Shown piece by piece: positions 16,692-25,063 of a stretch of DNA of 36,455 nt. How positions within the stretch are numbered: position 1 is the first letter of the stretch; each line of letters starts with the position of its first letter. The notes below the pieces were generated by a model that saw only the letters and a list, made by a program, of their open reading frames with translations, made no database searches and was not told where the DNA came from. Both the position numbers and the translations under genes were made by a program. The DNA is from Planctomycetaceae bacterium (GTDB lineage Bacteria > Planctomycetota > Planctomycetia > Planctomycetales > Planctomycetaceae), in the NCBI GenBank assembly GCA_900299185.1, contig OMIV01000257.1:1-36455 (forward strand), read 5' to 3'.

Positions 16692-18122
16692 ATGACGCGT
16701 TTCGTTTCTGCTGCGACTTCTCCGACTTATTCGCGTCGCACGGCCATTCATGCCGGAGCCCTCGGCCTGATGGGACTCGGCCTCAGTGATCTGCTTGCGC
16801 TGCGAGCCCACTCCGCGCAGTCCGTCATCACGCCACCGAAGTCGACGATCCTCGTGTTTTTAACGGGTGGCGTTTCGCATCAGGACTCGCTGGATTTGAA
16901 GCCCGAGGCACCTGATGTCGTGCGCGGTGAGTTCGCTCCGATTGCCACCCGGACACCCGGCATGCAGATCTGCGAGCACCTGCCGTTGCTGGCCGAACGA
17001 AGTCAGCACTACTCCATCGTGAGATCCGTGGCGACGAATAGCAGCGGACATGAAGAAGCGTGTCACATGCTGCTGACGGGGCGATTGGATTTCCCCGCCG
17101 GCTTTCAAGTCGCGAAGGCACCGAGCCCCAATGAGTGGCCGTCGCTGCCGGCTCAGATCACCTATGCGACGCGCGGTCGGAACAACTTGCCGCCAGCAAT
17201 CGTGCTGCCTCAGCCGAGCGTTAATGAAGCCGGCAAGGTGCGACCCGGTCAATATGCCGGTCGATTGGGACCGAAGTACGAAGCGTGGCATCTCAACATT
17301 GCGGCGCCGTGTGTGCTCGGGAACGGAGCGTGCCCAAACTGCTTCCGCTTCGAAGGCACTCCGTATGAGCACGGCTCGGCCACCGTCTTCGAGACGCCTC
17401 AGTTGGAACTTCCGGAAGGTGGCTCGCCGCGTCTGAATGGCCGACTCGGATTGCTCGATCATCTCGATCAGCAATTGCAGCGGCTTGAACGCACTGCCGA
17501 AGTCAACAAGCTCGATCAACACCGGCAGCAAGCCATTTCGGTGCTCGCCAATCCGAAGGTGCGGCATGCGTTCGATGTCGAGAACGAAGATCCGCGTTTG
17601 CTCGAACGCTACGGCAAGAACAAGTTCGGCATGTCGCTGTTGATGGCTTATCGACTGTCCGCCGCTGGCGTGAATTTGGTGCAGGTCAATCTCGGCAAGA
17701 ACTCCACTTGGGACACTCACCGTCGCAACTTCCCGAACTTGAAAGAGAACTTGCTCCCGCCGCTTGATCGAGGGATCTCAGCCTTGCTCGACGATCTTTC
17801 CGCAAGCGGCCTGCTGGAATCGACGCTCGTGATCGTGACTGGCGAGTTCGGTCGCACTCCCAAGATCAACAACGACGGAGGCCGCGATCACTGGGGGCCA
17901 GTCATGTCGTGCCTCTTCGCGGGCGGTGGCGTGCGAGGCGGCAACATCATCGGCGCGACCGACAAGATCGCGGCGCATCCCATCGCCGATCGACAGACGA
18001 CAGAGAATCTCGCCGCAACGATCTTCGACACGCTGGGCATCCCGCGTCATGCCGAGTGGGTCGACTTCGATGGCCGTCCGCATGAGATGTATCGAGCAGA
18101 TCCCATCGCCGGGCTGATGTAA
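16692..18122 (+). CDS. DUF1501 family exported protein (Tat signal)
   Basis: A DUF1501 protein of 476 residues, a sulfatase/alkaline-phosphatase-like fold abundant in planctomycetes and of unproven function. A twin-arginine-type signal (SRRTAIHAGALGLMGLGLSDLL, RR at 15-16) predicts export after folding. Family landmarks are TILVFLTGGVSHQDSLDLKP near the N-terminus and TGEFGRTPKINNDGGRDHWGP near the C-terminus, with conserved Asp/His probably binding metal. ATG 16692 is chosen because AGGA (16681-16684) lies 7 nt upstream and it gives a correct Tat leader; the frame extends 11 codons further up. DUF1501 genes usually sit beside a DUF1549/DUF1553 cytochrome-like partner; none is present here. 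Confidence 0.92.
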   Translation: MTRFVSAATSPTYSRRTAIHAGALGLMGLGLSDLLALRAHSAQSVITPPKSTILVFLTGGVSHQDSLDLKPEAPDVVRGEFAPIATRTPGMQICEHLPLLAERSQHYSIVRSVATNSSGHEEACHMLLTGRLDFPAGFQVAKAPSPNEWPSLPAQITYATRGRNNLPPAIVLPQPSVNEAGKVRPGQYAGRLGPKYEAWHLNIAAPCVLGNGACPNCFRFEGTPYEHGSATVFETPQLELPEGGSPRLNGRLGLLDHLDQQLQRLERTAEVNKLDQHRQQAISVLANPKVRHAFDVENEDPRLLERYGKNKFGMSLLMAYRLSAAGVNLVQVNLGKNSTWDTHRRNFPNLKENLLPPLDRGISALLDDLSASGLLESTLVIVTGEFGRTPKINNDGGRDHWGPVMSCLFAGGGVRGGNIIGATDKIAAHPIADRQTTENLAATIFDTLGIPRHAEWVDFDGRPHEMYRADPIAGLM

Positions 18123-18310
18123 AATGAATTACATTCAGCCAAACGAATAGGCCGGTTTCGAAGTGGTCTTTTTTGCCTCTCGATTTATCGAGATCAATTG
18201 TAGGAGCAACGTGCCATCGTCCCATCGGCTGAGGTAAACGAACGAAGTTCTCAAGTACCGTGTGCCGACAGAGATACTTTGAAAATGATCCTGAACGAGT
18301 AGGTCACATC

Positions 18311-19768
18311 TCAGTCAAAGCTCGGATCAAGCGCGAGGGCAACTTCCTTGCCAGCTTTCTTCTCCGCCTTCTTCCCGGCCTTCTTGGTCGGCTTTTGTTT
18401 GTTGTTGGCCGAATCGTTGATCGACATCTCGGCGTCATTCTTCTGCGGTGCTCCGAGTGTGCTGCGTCCCTCGGAGATGTAGCCCCGCATAAGAGTTGTG
18501 AGTCGCTCGACGATATCGCGATTGGACTCGGCGACATCTTTGGTTTCGCTCAGGTCGGCTTGCAGATTGAAGAGTTCGCGTTGGCCGTTCTTGTGGAAGA
18601 TCAACTTCCACGGGCCTTGTCGCAGGGCAAGATCGCCTGCAGCGGATTGATGAATGGTGCCATCGCGCGTGGACGCATCGCTTTTGCCGAGCAAGGCGGG
18701 CACCAGCGAAACACTGTCCTCGCCAGCATTCGGTGGAACCGTCGCGCCGGTAAGTTCGGCAGCGGTGGCCATGAGGTCGTTGAGGCACACGGGCTGATTC
18801 CACGTCGAGCCCTCTTTCACTTTGCCCGGCCATCTCGCGACGAACGGCACTCGATGACCACCCTCGTAGATGCTGCGTTTCGATTCACGCAGCGGCGCAT
18901 ACGCACGATGCTCCGCACCGTTGTCGCTGGTGGCGATAACCAGCGTGTTCTCGGCCAGATGATTGCGTTCCAATGCATCCATGATCCTGCCGAGGAACGC
19001 ATCGCCCTTGTAGAGCCAGTCGCCATACTTCGGATCCTTTCGCACAAGATCCTGCGCGCCGCTTTTGCCAGCAAACTCCTTCGAGGGCACGATCGGCTCA
19101 TGCGGGATGCCGAGCGGGAAGTAGAGGAAGAATGGCTCGCCTGCTTTGCGTTGATCAAGCCACTCGACGGCCTTCTTCGCCATGAGCGGTTGGTTCTCGA
19201 CCGGCTCCACATGCGCGATGACGCGATCCTGTTCGATGACCGTGCCGATGTTGCGTGCATGAGTGAAACCGTAGAAGTAATCGAAGCCCAGCGCATTCGG
19301 TCCGCCGGTCATCTTCGCGCCGATGGGTACTTCCTTCTCGCTGCCCGGCTTGCCCTCCACCCAGTCCATCCCGAGATGCCATTTGCCAACGCACGCCGTC
19401 GTGTAGCCTTGCCCCTTCAGTAACGATGCCACCGTGGTGCGGCTCGTCGGAATGATCGGCTTCGAGAACGTAGTGAGCACACCGAACTGCCCGATGCGCG
19501 AAGGATACCGCCCCGTGAGCACGCCATACCTCGTGGGCGTGCAGACCGCCGCCGCCGTGTGCGCGTCCGTAAAACGCATGCCCTGCGAAGCGAGTTTGTC
19601 GAGGTTCGGCGTGCTCAACGCGGACTGAGGGCTGTAACACTGCGGCTGTCCCCAACCGAGATCATCGAAGAGCACGAACACAATGTTGGGGCGCTGTGAT
19701 TCCGCAGCGCTGAGGGCACCGCGAAGCAGCGACAGGATTGCAATGATGACAAAGAGTGTGTGTTTCAT
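18311..19768 (-). CDS. Exported sulfatase (arylsulfatase A-like) with lysine-rich tail
   Basis: A type I sulfatase of 485 residues that hydrolyses sulfate esters, probably of sulfated polysaccharides. A signal peptide covers about residues 1-21. The active-site cysteine C76 lies in C-T-P-T-R, the C-x-P-x-R motif converted to formylglycine, and D35/D36 (FDDLGWG) should bind calcium. GKWHLGMDW and SDNGAEHRAY are further family motifs. After the catalytic domain there is an unusual C-terminal tail of about 35 residues with lysine/alanine repeats (KKAGKKAEKKAGKE) that could bind an anionic polymer or surface. The ATG overlaps the stop of the upstream sulfatase in an ATGA, so the two genes should be translated together. 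A sulfatase-maturating enzyme must be encoded elsewhere. Confidence 0.94.
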   Translation of the reverse strand: MKHTLFVIIAILSLLRGALSAAESQRPNIVFVLFDDLGWGQPQCYSPQSALSTPNLDKLASQGMRFTDAHTAAAVCTPTRYGVLTGRYPSRIGQFGVLTTFSKPIIPTSRTTVASLLKGQGYTTACVGKWHLGMDWVEGKPGSEKEVPIGAKMTGGPNALGFDYFYGFTHARNIGTVIEQDRVIAHVEPVENQPLMAKKAVEWLDQRKAGEPFFLYFPLGIPHEPIVPSKEFAGKSGAQDLVRKDPKYGDWLYKGDAFLGRIMDALERNHLAENTLVIATSDNGAEHRAYAPLRESKRSIYEGGHRVPFVARWPGKVKEGSTWNQPVCLNDLMATAAELTGATVPPNAGEDSVSLVPALLGKSDASTRDGTIHQSAAGDLALRQGPWKLIFHKNGQRELFNLQADLSETKDVAESNRDIVERLTTLMRGYISEGRSTLGAPQKNDAEMSINDSANNKQKPTKKAGKKAEKKAGKEVALALDPSFD

Positions 19769-21180
19769 CGTTTATTCTCACGTGGCGCGAGCGATCTCAT
19801 AGTTGCGAGTCTCGCTGAGTGTTCGGGTTTCGCTGCCAGATTCGTCCACTCGTATCGATCGGCGGCAATGTCGTAGAGTTCTTCACCACCGTCGTGATAG
19901 TGAATGTAACGCCATTGATCGGTGCTGATGGCGTAATTCTCCGGGTGCTCAAGATGCGTTAGTGCGACATGCGACCAATCCGCTTCAGGGTTGCGCAACA
20001 GTGGCACGAGACTCGGCCCGTCGTTGTCGTTTTTAGCCGGAAGGCCCGCAAGTTCCGTCAAGGTTGGAAACAAGCTCAGCAGGCTAACGGGCCGAGAACA
20101 TACCGATCTCGGCTTGGTTCCAGCGGGCAACCCCGGCACGCCGCCAGGCACACGAATGATGAGCGGGATGCGCGTGCAGACGCGCCAGCCCGTGAATTTC
20201 TGCCAATGTTCCTTCTCGCCGAGATGCCAGCCGTGGTCGCTCCACAGCACGACGATGGTGTTGTCGCGATGGGGTGACCGATCCAATGCGTCAAGTACGC
20301 GGCCTACCATCACGTCGGCGTACGCAATACTTGCCAGATACGCCTGGATCCCTTGCCGCCATTGGCCTTGCTCTTGGATGTGTTTCAAGTACCGATTGCG
20401 ACCGATGCGTTGGCTGGCCAAAGGGACGTCGTCGAGGTCGTTTTCCTTCAACCCCGGCGGCATTTGCAATTTGTCCAGCGGGAACAAGTCAAAGTACTTT
20501 TTCGGGACAAACCACGGCTCGTGGGGACGATAGATGCCGCAGGCAAGAAAGAACGGTGCGCTTCGTGGTTTCTGGAGTTGTTCACCGACCCATTGAGTGA
20601 CGTGCCAATCGCCGCCGAACTCTTCGTCGCTGACGTCGAACGGCCACCAATCGGTTTCGACGTACTGCCAGTCTCCGCCGCGAGGCAAACTCTTGGGGCG
20701 TTTTCCCCAGGCGATATGCGGCGGAAACGGATCCTCTGTTTCCTTCGCAGGGAAGTAGTCGTCCCACGAATTAGCGTCGATGAAGTAATGCAGGATCTTT
20801 CCCGAGCCTGCCGACCAGTAGCCATGCCGACTGAAGTACTTCGGCAGCAACTCCGCATCAGGAAGCACGTCACGCATTTTCTGGCGGTTGGAATAGAGTC
20901 CCGAACGGTGCGGTGCCAGACCCGTCATAATCGCCGTTCGCGATGGATTGCAGGACGGCGCCGCGCAGTGCGCATTCGTGAACAAGACTCCGCTCTTTGC
21001 CAGCCGATCGATATTCGGCGTCAATGCCTGCGGATGACCGCCGAGACACCCTACCCAGTCATTGAGGTCATCCAGCGCGATGAACAACACATTGGGCCGC
21101 GCATCTGCGGCGGATACGGCCGACATCAACTCGATCGGCGCAATCAGCAATGCCGCGAGAAGGACAAGAGTTTTTTTCAC
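19765..21180 (-). CDS. Exported sulfatase, iduronate-2-sulfatase-like
   Basis: A second type I sulfatase, 471 residues, closest in pattern to iduronate-2-sulfatases. Signal peptide about 1-25 (MKKTLVLLAALLIAP...). C77 in C-N-P-S-R is the formylglycine precursor, and D37/D38 (ALDDLNDW) should bind calcium. Segments DVLPDAELLPKYFSRHGY, GIYRPHEPWFVPKKYFD and WSDHGWHLGEKEHWQK are typical of this subgroup. It starts with GTG (21178-21180), supported by the signal peptide beginning MKKTL; no good ribosome binding site is visible. It is the first gene of a two-gene operon with the sulfatase that follows. The different cysteine contexts suggest different substrates, but the exact sulfated sugar cannot be named. 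Confidence 0.93.
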   Translation of the reverse strand: MKKTLVLLAALLIAPIELMSAVSAADARPNVLFIALDDLNDWVGCLGGHPQALTPNIDRLAKSGVLFTNAHCAAPSCNPSRTAIMTGLAPHRSGLYSNRQKMRDVLPDAELLPKYFSRHGYWSAGSGKILHYFIDANSWDDYFPAKETEDPFPPHIAWGKRPKSLPRGGDWQYVETDWWPFDVSDEEFGGDWHVTQWVGEQLQKPRSAPFFLACGIYRPHEPWFVPKKYFDLFPLDKLQMPPGLKENDLDDVPLASQRIGRNRYLKHIQEQGQWRQGIQAYLASIAYADVMVGRVLDALDRSPHRDNTIVVLWSDHGWHLGEKEHWQKFTGWRVCTRIPLIIRVPGGVPGLPAGTKPRSVCSRPVSLLSLFPTLTELAGLPAKNDNDGPSLVPLLRNPEADWSHVALTHLEHPENYAISTDQWRYIHYHDGGEELYDIAADRYEWTNLAAKPEHSARLATMRSLAPRENKR

Positions 21181-21316
21181 AGCGTAAGGCTCACTTAGAA
21201 ATTAAAACTTCGAGGCGACCACCGGGTTGTCTCTTTCGCTGGTTCCTGTCGAGTGACAATGGGACATGGCCAATCTCAAGGCCGGCAGGCGGAGTGACAT
21301 TCATGGCCGGGTCGAG

Positions 21317-21332
21317 TTCGGCTTTAGCCGAA
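21317..21332. repeat. Short perfect palindrome
   Basis: TTCGGCT (21317-21323), loop TT, AGCCGAA (21326-21332). No T run follows. It lies 12 bp before a longer palindrome. Confidence 0.6.
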
Positions 21333-21344
21333 TCTGGTAGCTCC

Positions 21345-21379
21345 GTGGAACTGCGTTCGCTGAGCGAACGCAGTTCCAC
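21345..21379. repeat. Perfect 16-bp palindrome with 3-nt loop
   Basis: Arms at 21345-21360 and 21364-21379 (GTGGAACTGCGTTCGC and its reverse complement) enclose TGA. It is very stable as RNA on either strand but has no T run. It is one of several similar intergenic palindromes in the right half of the window. Confidence 0.85.
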
Positions 21380-21523
21380 ACAGAAGCCATCCAAGGACAA
21401 GACTCATTGCGATTTTCATGAGTGCTTTCTCGTTAGTCGTCGACCAATTTCGAAATCCCGGGTTGGAGTGGATTGTGAAATGAGTCGCTCTTGGTTGGTT
21501 GATTCTCAATTGAGATGCGGGTG

Positions 21524-22673
21524 ATGAGCAAGGAAGCCAAGTTTGCGGTCGGTTGACGGTCAATGAGCGACTTTTGTCGATCCACTTGGTCGCCGATCCA
21601 TCGCACGGGCAAAGACCGGATGTTGTGAGCTCGTTTTCTTTAAGGCCGATGCGGACTGCTCCAATTGGGCTGACTCGCGGAGTGCTGTGATGATGGAGAT
21701 CAATTCGGTCACGGCAGCTCGGCTTAGACAACGATGTGTCTTTGAAAGTCTTGAGCTGTCGCGATCTCTGCGAACTCAGGTCCGTCACATACGACGCAAG
21801 CTCGATGGGGCGGCAAAGCGCGGGTGGTAGCCTGGCCTGTGGAGGACTCCCACGGGCAGCAGTTGCTGTCCGATCGGTTTGTTGAGCGGAAAACCGTCGA
21901 TGAAATCAGCGACGAAACCGTGCTTGTGACGCTCAAAAAGCGAATTTCAATCATGGCGTCGAGAGCATGAGTATTCTGCCCTGCACCAGCTCCGCGTTCG
22001 TCTGCCACATGGAAGACGTGTTCCATGTGTATCAACGACTGCATGACTCTGCGTGGCCAATGGTTTGTTTTGATGATGGTGCCAAGCAGCTCGTGAAAGA
22101 CGTCGCGGCCCCGATTGCCGCGACTCTGCAGCCCGTTGAAATCATCGACTTCGAGTATGAACGTCATAGTCCGGGAACATCTTGATGATCAGCAAGCCGT
22201 TGGCTGGACGCGCTCAAATGCCGATCACGCAGCAACGCACTGTCACGAACTAGCAGAGGCGATTCGTTAACTTTTCGATGAGATGAATTCCGCTGCTGAA
22301 AGGTTTTGTGTGAGTGCAGGATAACTTCAACACGCACAAGGCAGCGACGTTGTATCAAGCGTTCTCGCTTGAAGAGGCTCGCCAGCTAATTGACAAGTTG
22401 AAGATTTAAGACACCACCCAGCACCGCAGTTGGCTCAACATGGCCGAGATCGAATGAGGAATATTGGCCTTCCAAAGCCTCAGCCGACGTCCGGCCAACT
22501 TGCGAATCCTTACCTGCGAAGGCGTCGGTCGGAACGAGCATCACAATCAACAACGAATTCGAGTCAACTGGCAATTCAAAACCACCAACGAACGCGTCAA
22601 GCTCAGACGGCTCGATCCCACCTTGAACCGATCAAACCAAACTTGGCGGACCACTGGGATGAGCCGAGGTTGA
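21524..22673 (+). pseudogene. Decayed IS630-family transposase
   Basis: Pieces of an IS630/Tc1-mariner-type DDE transposase appear in the right order but in shifting frames. They are: LTVNERLLSIHLVA (from about 21553); KADADCSNWADS followed by ARLRQRCV and RRKLDGAAK (21642-21827); QQLLSDRFVERKTVDEISDETV and LKKR (about 21850-21945); MEDVFHVYQR, WPMVCFDDGAKQL and DFEYER (21967-22185); MISKPLAGRAQMPITQQRTV (from about 22188); QDNFNTHKAATLYQAFSLEE (from 22317); SWLNMAEIE; then VNWQFKTTNERVKLRRL (to about 22620). The DDE residues remain visible as the Asp of CFDD, the Asp of QDN and the last Glu of AEIE. At least three frameshifts and several stops (for example TAG 21828, TAA and TGA near 22408 and 22455) make it non-functional. 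Identification is from the family pattern I know. No terminal repeats were identified. Confidence 0.85.
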
Positions 22674-22758
22674 TTCAGGGCTGGAACAAGTCGAAGTGCG
22701 ACCGTTCTCCCAATTGCTTTCGACCAACCGCTCCATAGCCTGCTCGATGCCACATCCG

Positions 22759-22763
22759 AAGGA
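22759..22763 (+). promoter_or_regulatory. Ribosome binding site upstream of ruvC
   Basis: AAGGA lies 6 nt before GTG 22770, supporting this start over ATG 22821, which has no such site. Confidence 0.5.
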
Positions 22764-22769
22764 CCGACC

Positions 22770-23312
22770 GTGACCGTTCGCAGCGACATCAACTCCATTT
22801 CCTCGTTCGCTCTTCCTCCGATGCGAGTGTTGGGCATCGACCCCGGTTTGAATCGAACGGGCTATGCAATCTTGGAACAGTCTTCGCGCGGGCCGGTGCT
22901 CAAAGAAGGCGGCATCGTGCAATCGACGAAGAAGCTGTCTCTGTCAGATCGTGTCTATGAAATTGCATCGGGACTAAGGGACCTCATCACCGAATACGAG
23001 CCGACCGTGATGGCGATCGAGCAAGTCTTCTCTCACACCGAATTCCCCAAGACGGCAATCCTGATGGGTCATGCTCGAGGAGTGATCTTGCTGTGCGCCG
23101 CCGAGAAAAGTTTGCCCGTCGTGCATTACACACCAACTCAAGTCAAACGCTTGCTGACCGGCAGCGGCAAGGCCAACAAGGAACAAGTGCAACTAGCCAT
23201 TCAGCGTGAACTGGGGCTAAAGAAAGTGCTCGAGCCTCACGACGTCGCCGACGCCTTCGCCATCGCATTGTGTCACTACCACTCAACGAAACACAAACTG
23301 CGAGCGTCGTAG
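22770..23312 (+). CDS. ruvC: Holliday junction resolvase RuvC
   Basis: Endonuclease that cuts Holliday junctions in homologous recombination, working with RuvAB. The 180-residue product has all four catalytic acids: D24 (LGIDPGLNRTGYAI), E84 (MAIEQVF), and D158/D161 (PHDVADAFAIALCH). Their spacing is as in E. coli RuvC (7, 66, 138, 141). VVHYTPTQVKRLLTGSGKANKEQV is also typical. GTG 22770 has AAGGA 6 nt upstream; ATG 22821 would give 163 residues starting at the usual MRVLGIDPG and is an equally reasonable start. ruvA and ruvB are not adjacent. The gene begins right after the transposase relic, about 100 bp beyond the last recognisable fragment. Confidence 0.95.
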   Translation: MTVRSDINSISSFALPPMRVLGIDPGLNRTGYAILEQSSRGPVLKEGGIVQSTKKLSLSDRVYEIASGLRDLITEYEPTVMAIEQVFSHTEFPKTAILMGHARGVILLCAAEKSLPVVHYTPTQVKRLLTGSGKANKEQVQLAIQRELGLKKVLEPHDVADAFAIALCHYHSTKHKLRAS

Positions 23313-23436
23313 TTGGAGATTGTTCGTTCCTCGCGCGAGTTGCCGTCCGTTTCAAGCCTTGTGCGTCACGCAGGTCAAACGATGCCAAGCTGCGGCGAAG
23401 TTTCCACTGACTTCTAAAGGTCTGAACGTGGCATCT

Positions 23437-23504
23437 ATTCGCGCTCCCTTTAATTCGTGGGGACTGAAGGCAGAACAGCCTCGCGAATGGAAGGGAGCGC
23501 GAAT
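23437..23504. repeat. Inverted repeat between convergent genes
   Basis: ATTCGCGCTCCCTT at 23437-23450 and its exact reverse complement at 23491-23504, 40 bp apart. It lies between the ends of ruvC (+) and a DUF1501 gene (-), where a bidirectional terminator would be expected, but the wide loop and lack of T runs make that uncertain. Confidence 0.6.
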
Positions 23505-23530
23505 GAGAAGACCGCATTCAGTGAGCACAC

Positions 23531-25012
23531 TCAGAACAACGCTTCGATGCGCGAAGAGGACTCGATGAAGCGGAGGAGGTCGATCGGCAAGCTACTTTGT
23601 AGTCGGAGTTGCCCGACATCAAAGAGCGTATGCATGACCGTCGCCATCAAGTTGGGCGTGGAGATCGGTTCGGTGGCAGGCACATCGTTACGACGCGCGG
23701 ATTGACCAATGACCTGCCCCATCTTCAAGCCGCCGCCCGCAAAGGCCAGCGTGCAAAGATTCGACCAATGATCGCGACCGCCACCTTTGTTAAGTCGCGG
23801 GGTGCGTCCGAAATCTCCCGTCAGCACCAACAGCACATCGTTGGTGAGACCTCGCTCTTCGAGATCCATCAGAAACGTTGAGAGCGCCTGATCCAGCGGC
23901 GGACCAAGCATCTCCATCCCGTCCTTCATGTTGGGATTGTTGCCGTCGGCGTGATTGTCCCAGCCAGCCGCTTGCACGGTAACGAAGCCGCAACCGGCCT
24001 CGACCAACCGCCGAGCCATCAGCATCTGCGCTCCCAGCGTCGAACGGCGCATGTCCTTAGGTCGTGCCTTCTGATTGCCAATCCAAAAGTTGCTGGTGTC
24101 GTACTTTGCGATCAACTGCGGATCTTCCTTCGACAAGTCGAATGCTTGGCCGACTCCGCGAACAACGATGTCCAACGCTTGCTGGCTGAACGAGTCCGCT
24201 GCAGCCACATCGGGATTGCTTTCAAGCTGTCGCTGATATCGATCCAACTGCCCGAGCAACGCGCGACGGTTCTCGAAACGATCCAACGCAAGATGCATCT
24301 GCATGTTGTCGAGCGCGACAGCTCGATCATCGATCCGCGACGAACGCTTGGAGGATGACTGCGACGGTTTCTCGATCGCTTCGAACTGCGGTTCGAGTTC
24401 AAACGGAGCAAACACCGAACTCAATGAACCCGGCGCCGCACCGCGTTGAACTCGGCTACGTTCGGTGCGGAATTGACTGTCGGTTTCAGGAGCCGTCAGC
24501 AGCACATTGGTCGGCAAACCCGACTGCGGATGATTGACCCCTCGCACTCGCGCATATGCGGAACTCATGCTGAACCCGCGCGGGTCGTCGCGCTGCCCCG
24601 TCGGATTCGAACCACCCGACATCACATGCACGATCGCGCCGTCGTGATCTCCTACGGGATGCTGAAACGACCGCACCACGGCCAATTTGTCGGCCATCGC
24701 AGCGAGCTTCGGAAATGTCCCACCGAAGGTCACTCCAGGGATCGCAGTCGCCACTTCACCAGTCACCGAGCAATACGGAGAAGGCGAGTTCATAGCCGGA
24801 TTAAACGTCTCAATATGAGAAGCGCCTCCGCCTAAAAACACGAGCACGATGGACTTCTTGCGAACGAACTCACTACCCGCCGCAGCACCTTGCGCAGCCA
24901 GCAGTCCGTTCAAAGTTAGACCACCAAGCCCCAACGCCCCGACTCGCAAGAAGTCACGGCGAGCCAACCTCGAACAGTCGCGACTGAAGCCATCGGCGGT
25001 GATCGTCAACAT
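23531..25012 (-). CDS. DUF1501 family exported protein (Tat signal)
   Basis: A DUF1501 protein of 493 residues. The Tat signal is textbook: LARRDFLRVGALGLGGLTLNG, RR at about 18-19. Conserved segments are SIVLVFLGGGASHIETFNP, VVRSFQHPVGDHDGAIVHVM and the C-terminal LTGDFGRTPRLNKGGGRDHW, with the Asp/His pattern of the alkaline-phosphatase-like fold. Function is unproven; planctomycete members often accompany exported cytochrome-like and sulfatase proteins. It lies 51 bp after another DUF1501 gene on the same strand, so they are probably an operon. The two are clearly divergent, for example at the GGGRDHW site, where the neighbour has an insertion. Confidence 0.93.
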   Translation of the reverse strand: MLTITADGFSRDCSRLARRDFLRVGALGLGGLTLNGLLAAQGAAAGSEFVRKKSIVLVFLGGGASHIETFNPAMNSPSPYCSVTGEVATAIPGVTFGGTFPKLAAMADKLAVVRSFQHPVGDHDGAIVHVMSGGSNPTGQRDDPRGFSMSSAYARVRGVNHPQSGLPTNVLLTAPETDSQFRTERSRVQRGAAPGSLSSVFAPFELEPQFEAIEKPSQSSSKRSSRIDDRAVALDNMQMHLALDRFENRRALLGQLDRYQRQLESNPDVAAADSFSQQALDIVVRGVGQAFDLSKEDPQLIAKYDTSNFWIGNQKARPKDMRRSTLGAQMLMARRLVEAGCGFVTVQAAGWDNHADGNNPNMKDGMEMLGPPLDQALSTFLMDLEERGLTNDVLLVLTGDFGRTPRLNKGGGRDHWSNLCTLAFAGGGLKMGQVIGQSARRNDVPATEPISTPNLMATVMHTLFDVGQLRLQSSLPIDLLRFIESSSRIEALF

Positions 25013-25063
25013 CGCGCGGTCCTCGAAGTGTCTGCATGAGCCTCAGCTTGAAGGTACTAAGTC

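Larger units (their letters stand above)
21181..21523. other. Intergenic region upstream of the sulfatase operon
   Basis: About 340 bp with no gene. It should hold the minus-strand promoter for the sulfatase pair, though no motif stands out. It contains two tight palindromes (21317-21332 and 21345-21379). Confidence 0.5.

Noticed and set aside
16860-17720. 286-codon minus-strand open frame
   Set aside because: Antisense to a DUF1501 gene with complete family motifs.
18260-19423. 387-codon plus-strand open frame
   Set aside because: Antisense to the sulfatase with C-T-P-T-R motif; the plus-strand product has no recognisable domain.
20353-21198. 281-codon plus-strand open frame
   Set aside because: Antisense to the iduronate-2-sulfatase-like gene.
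21967-22185. Apparent small independent gene of 72 codons
   Set aside because: It is one fragment of the decayed IS630 transposase, with matching fragments before and after it in other frames.
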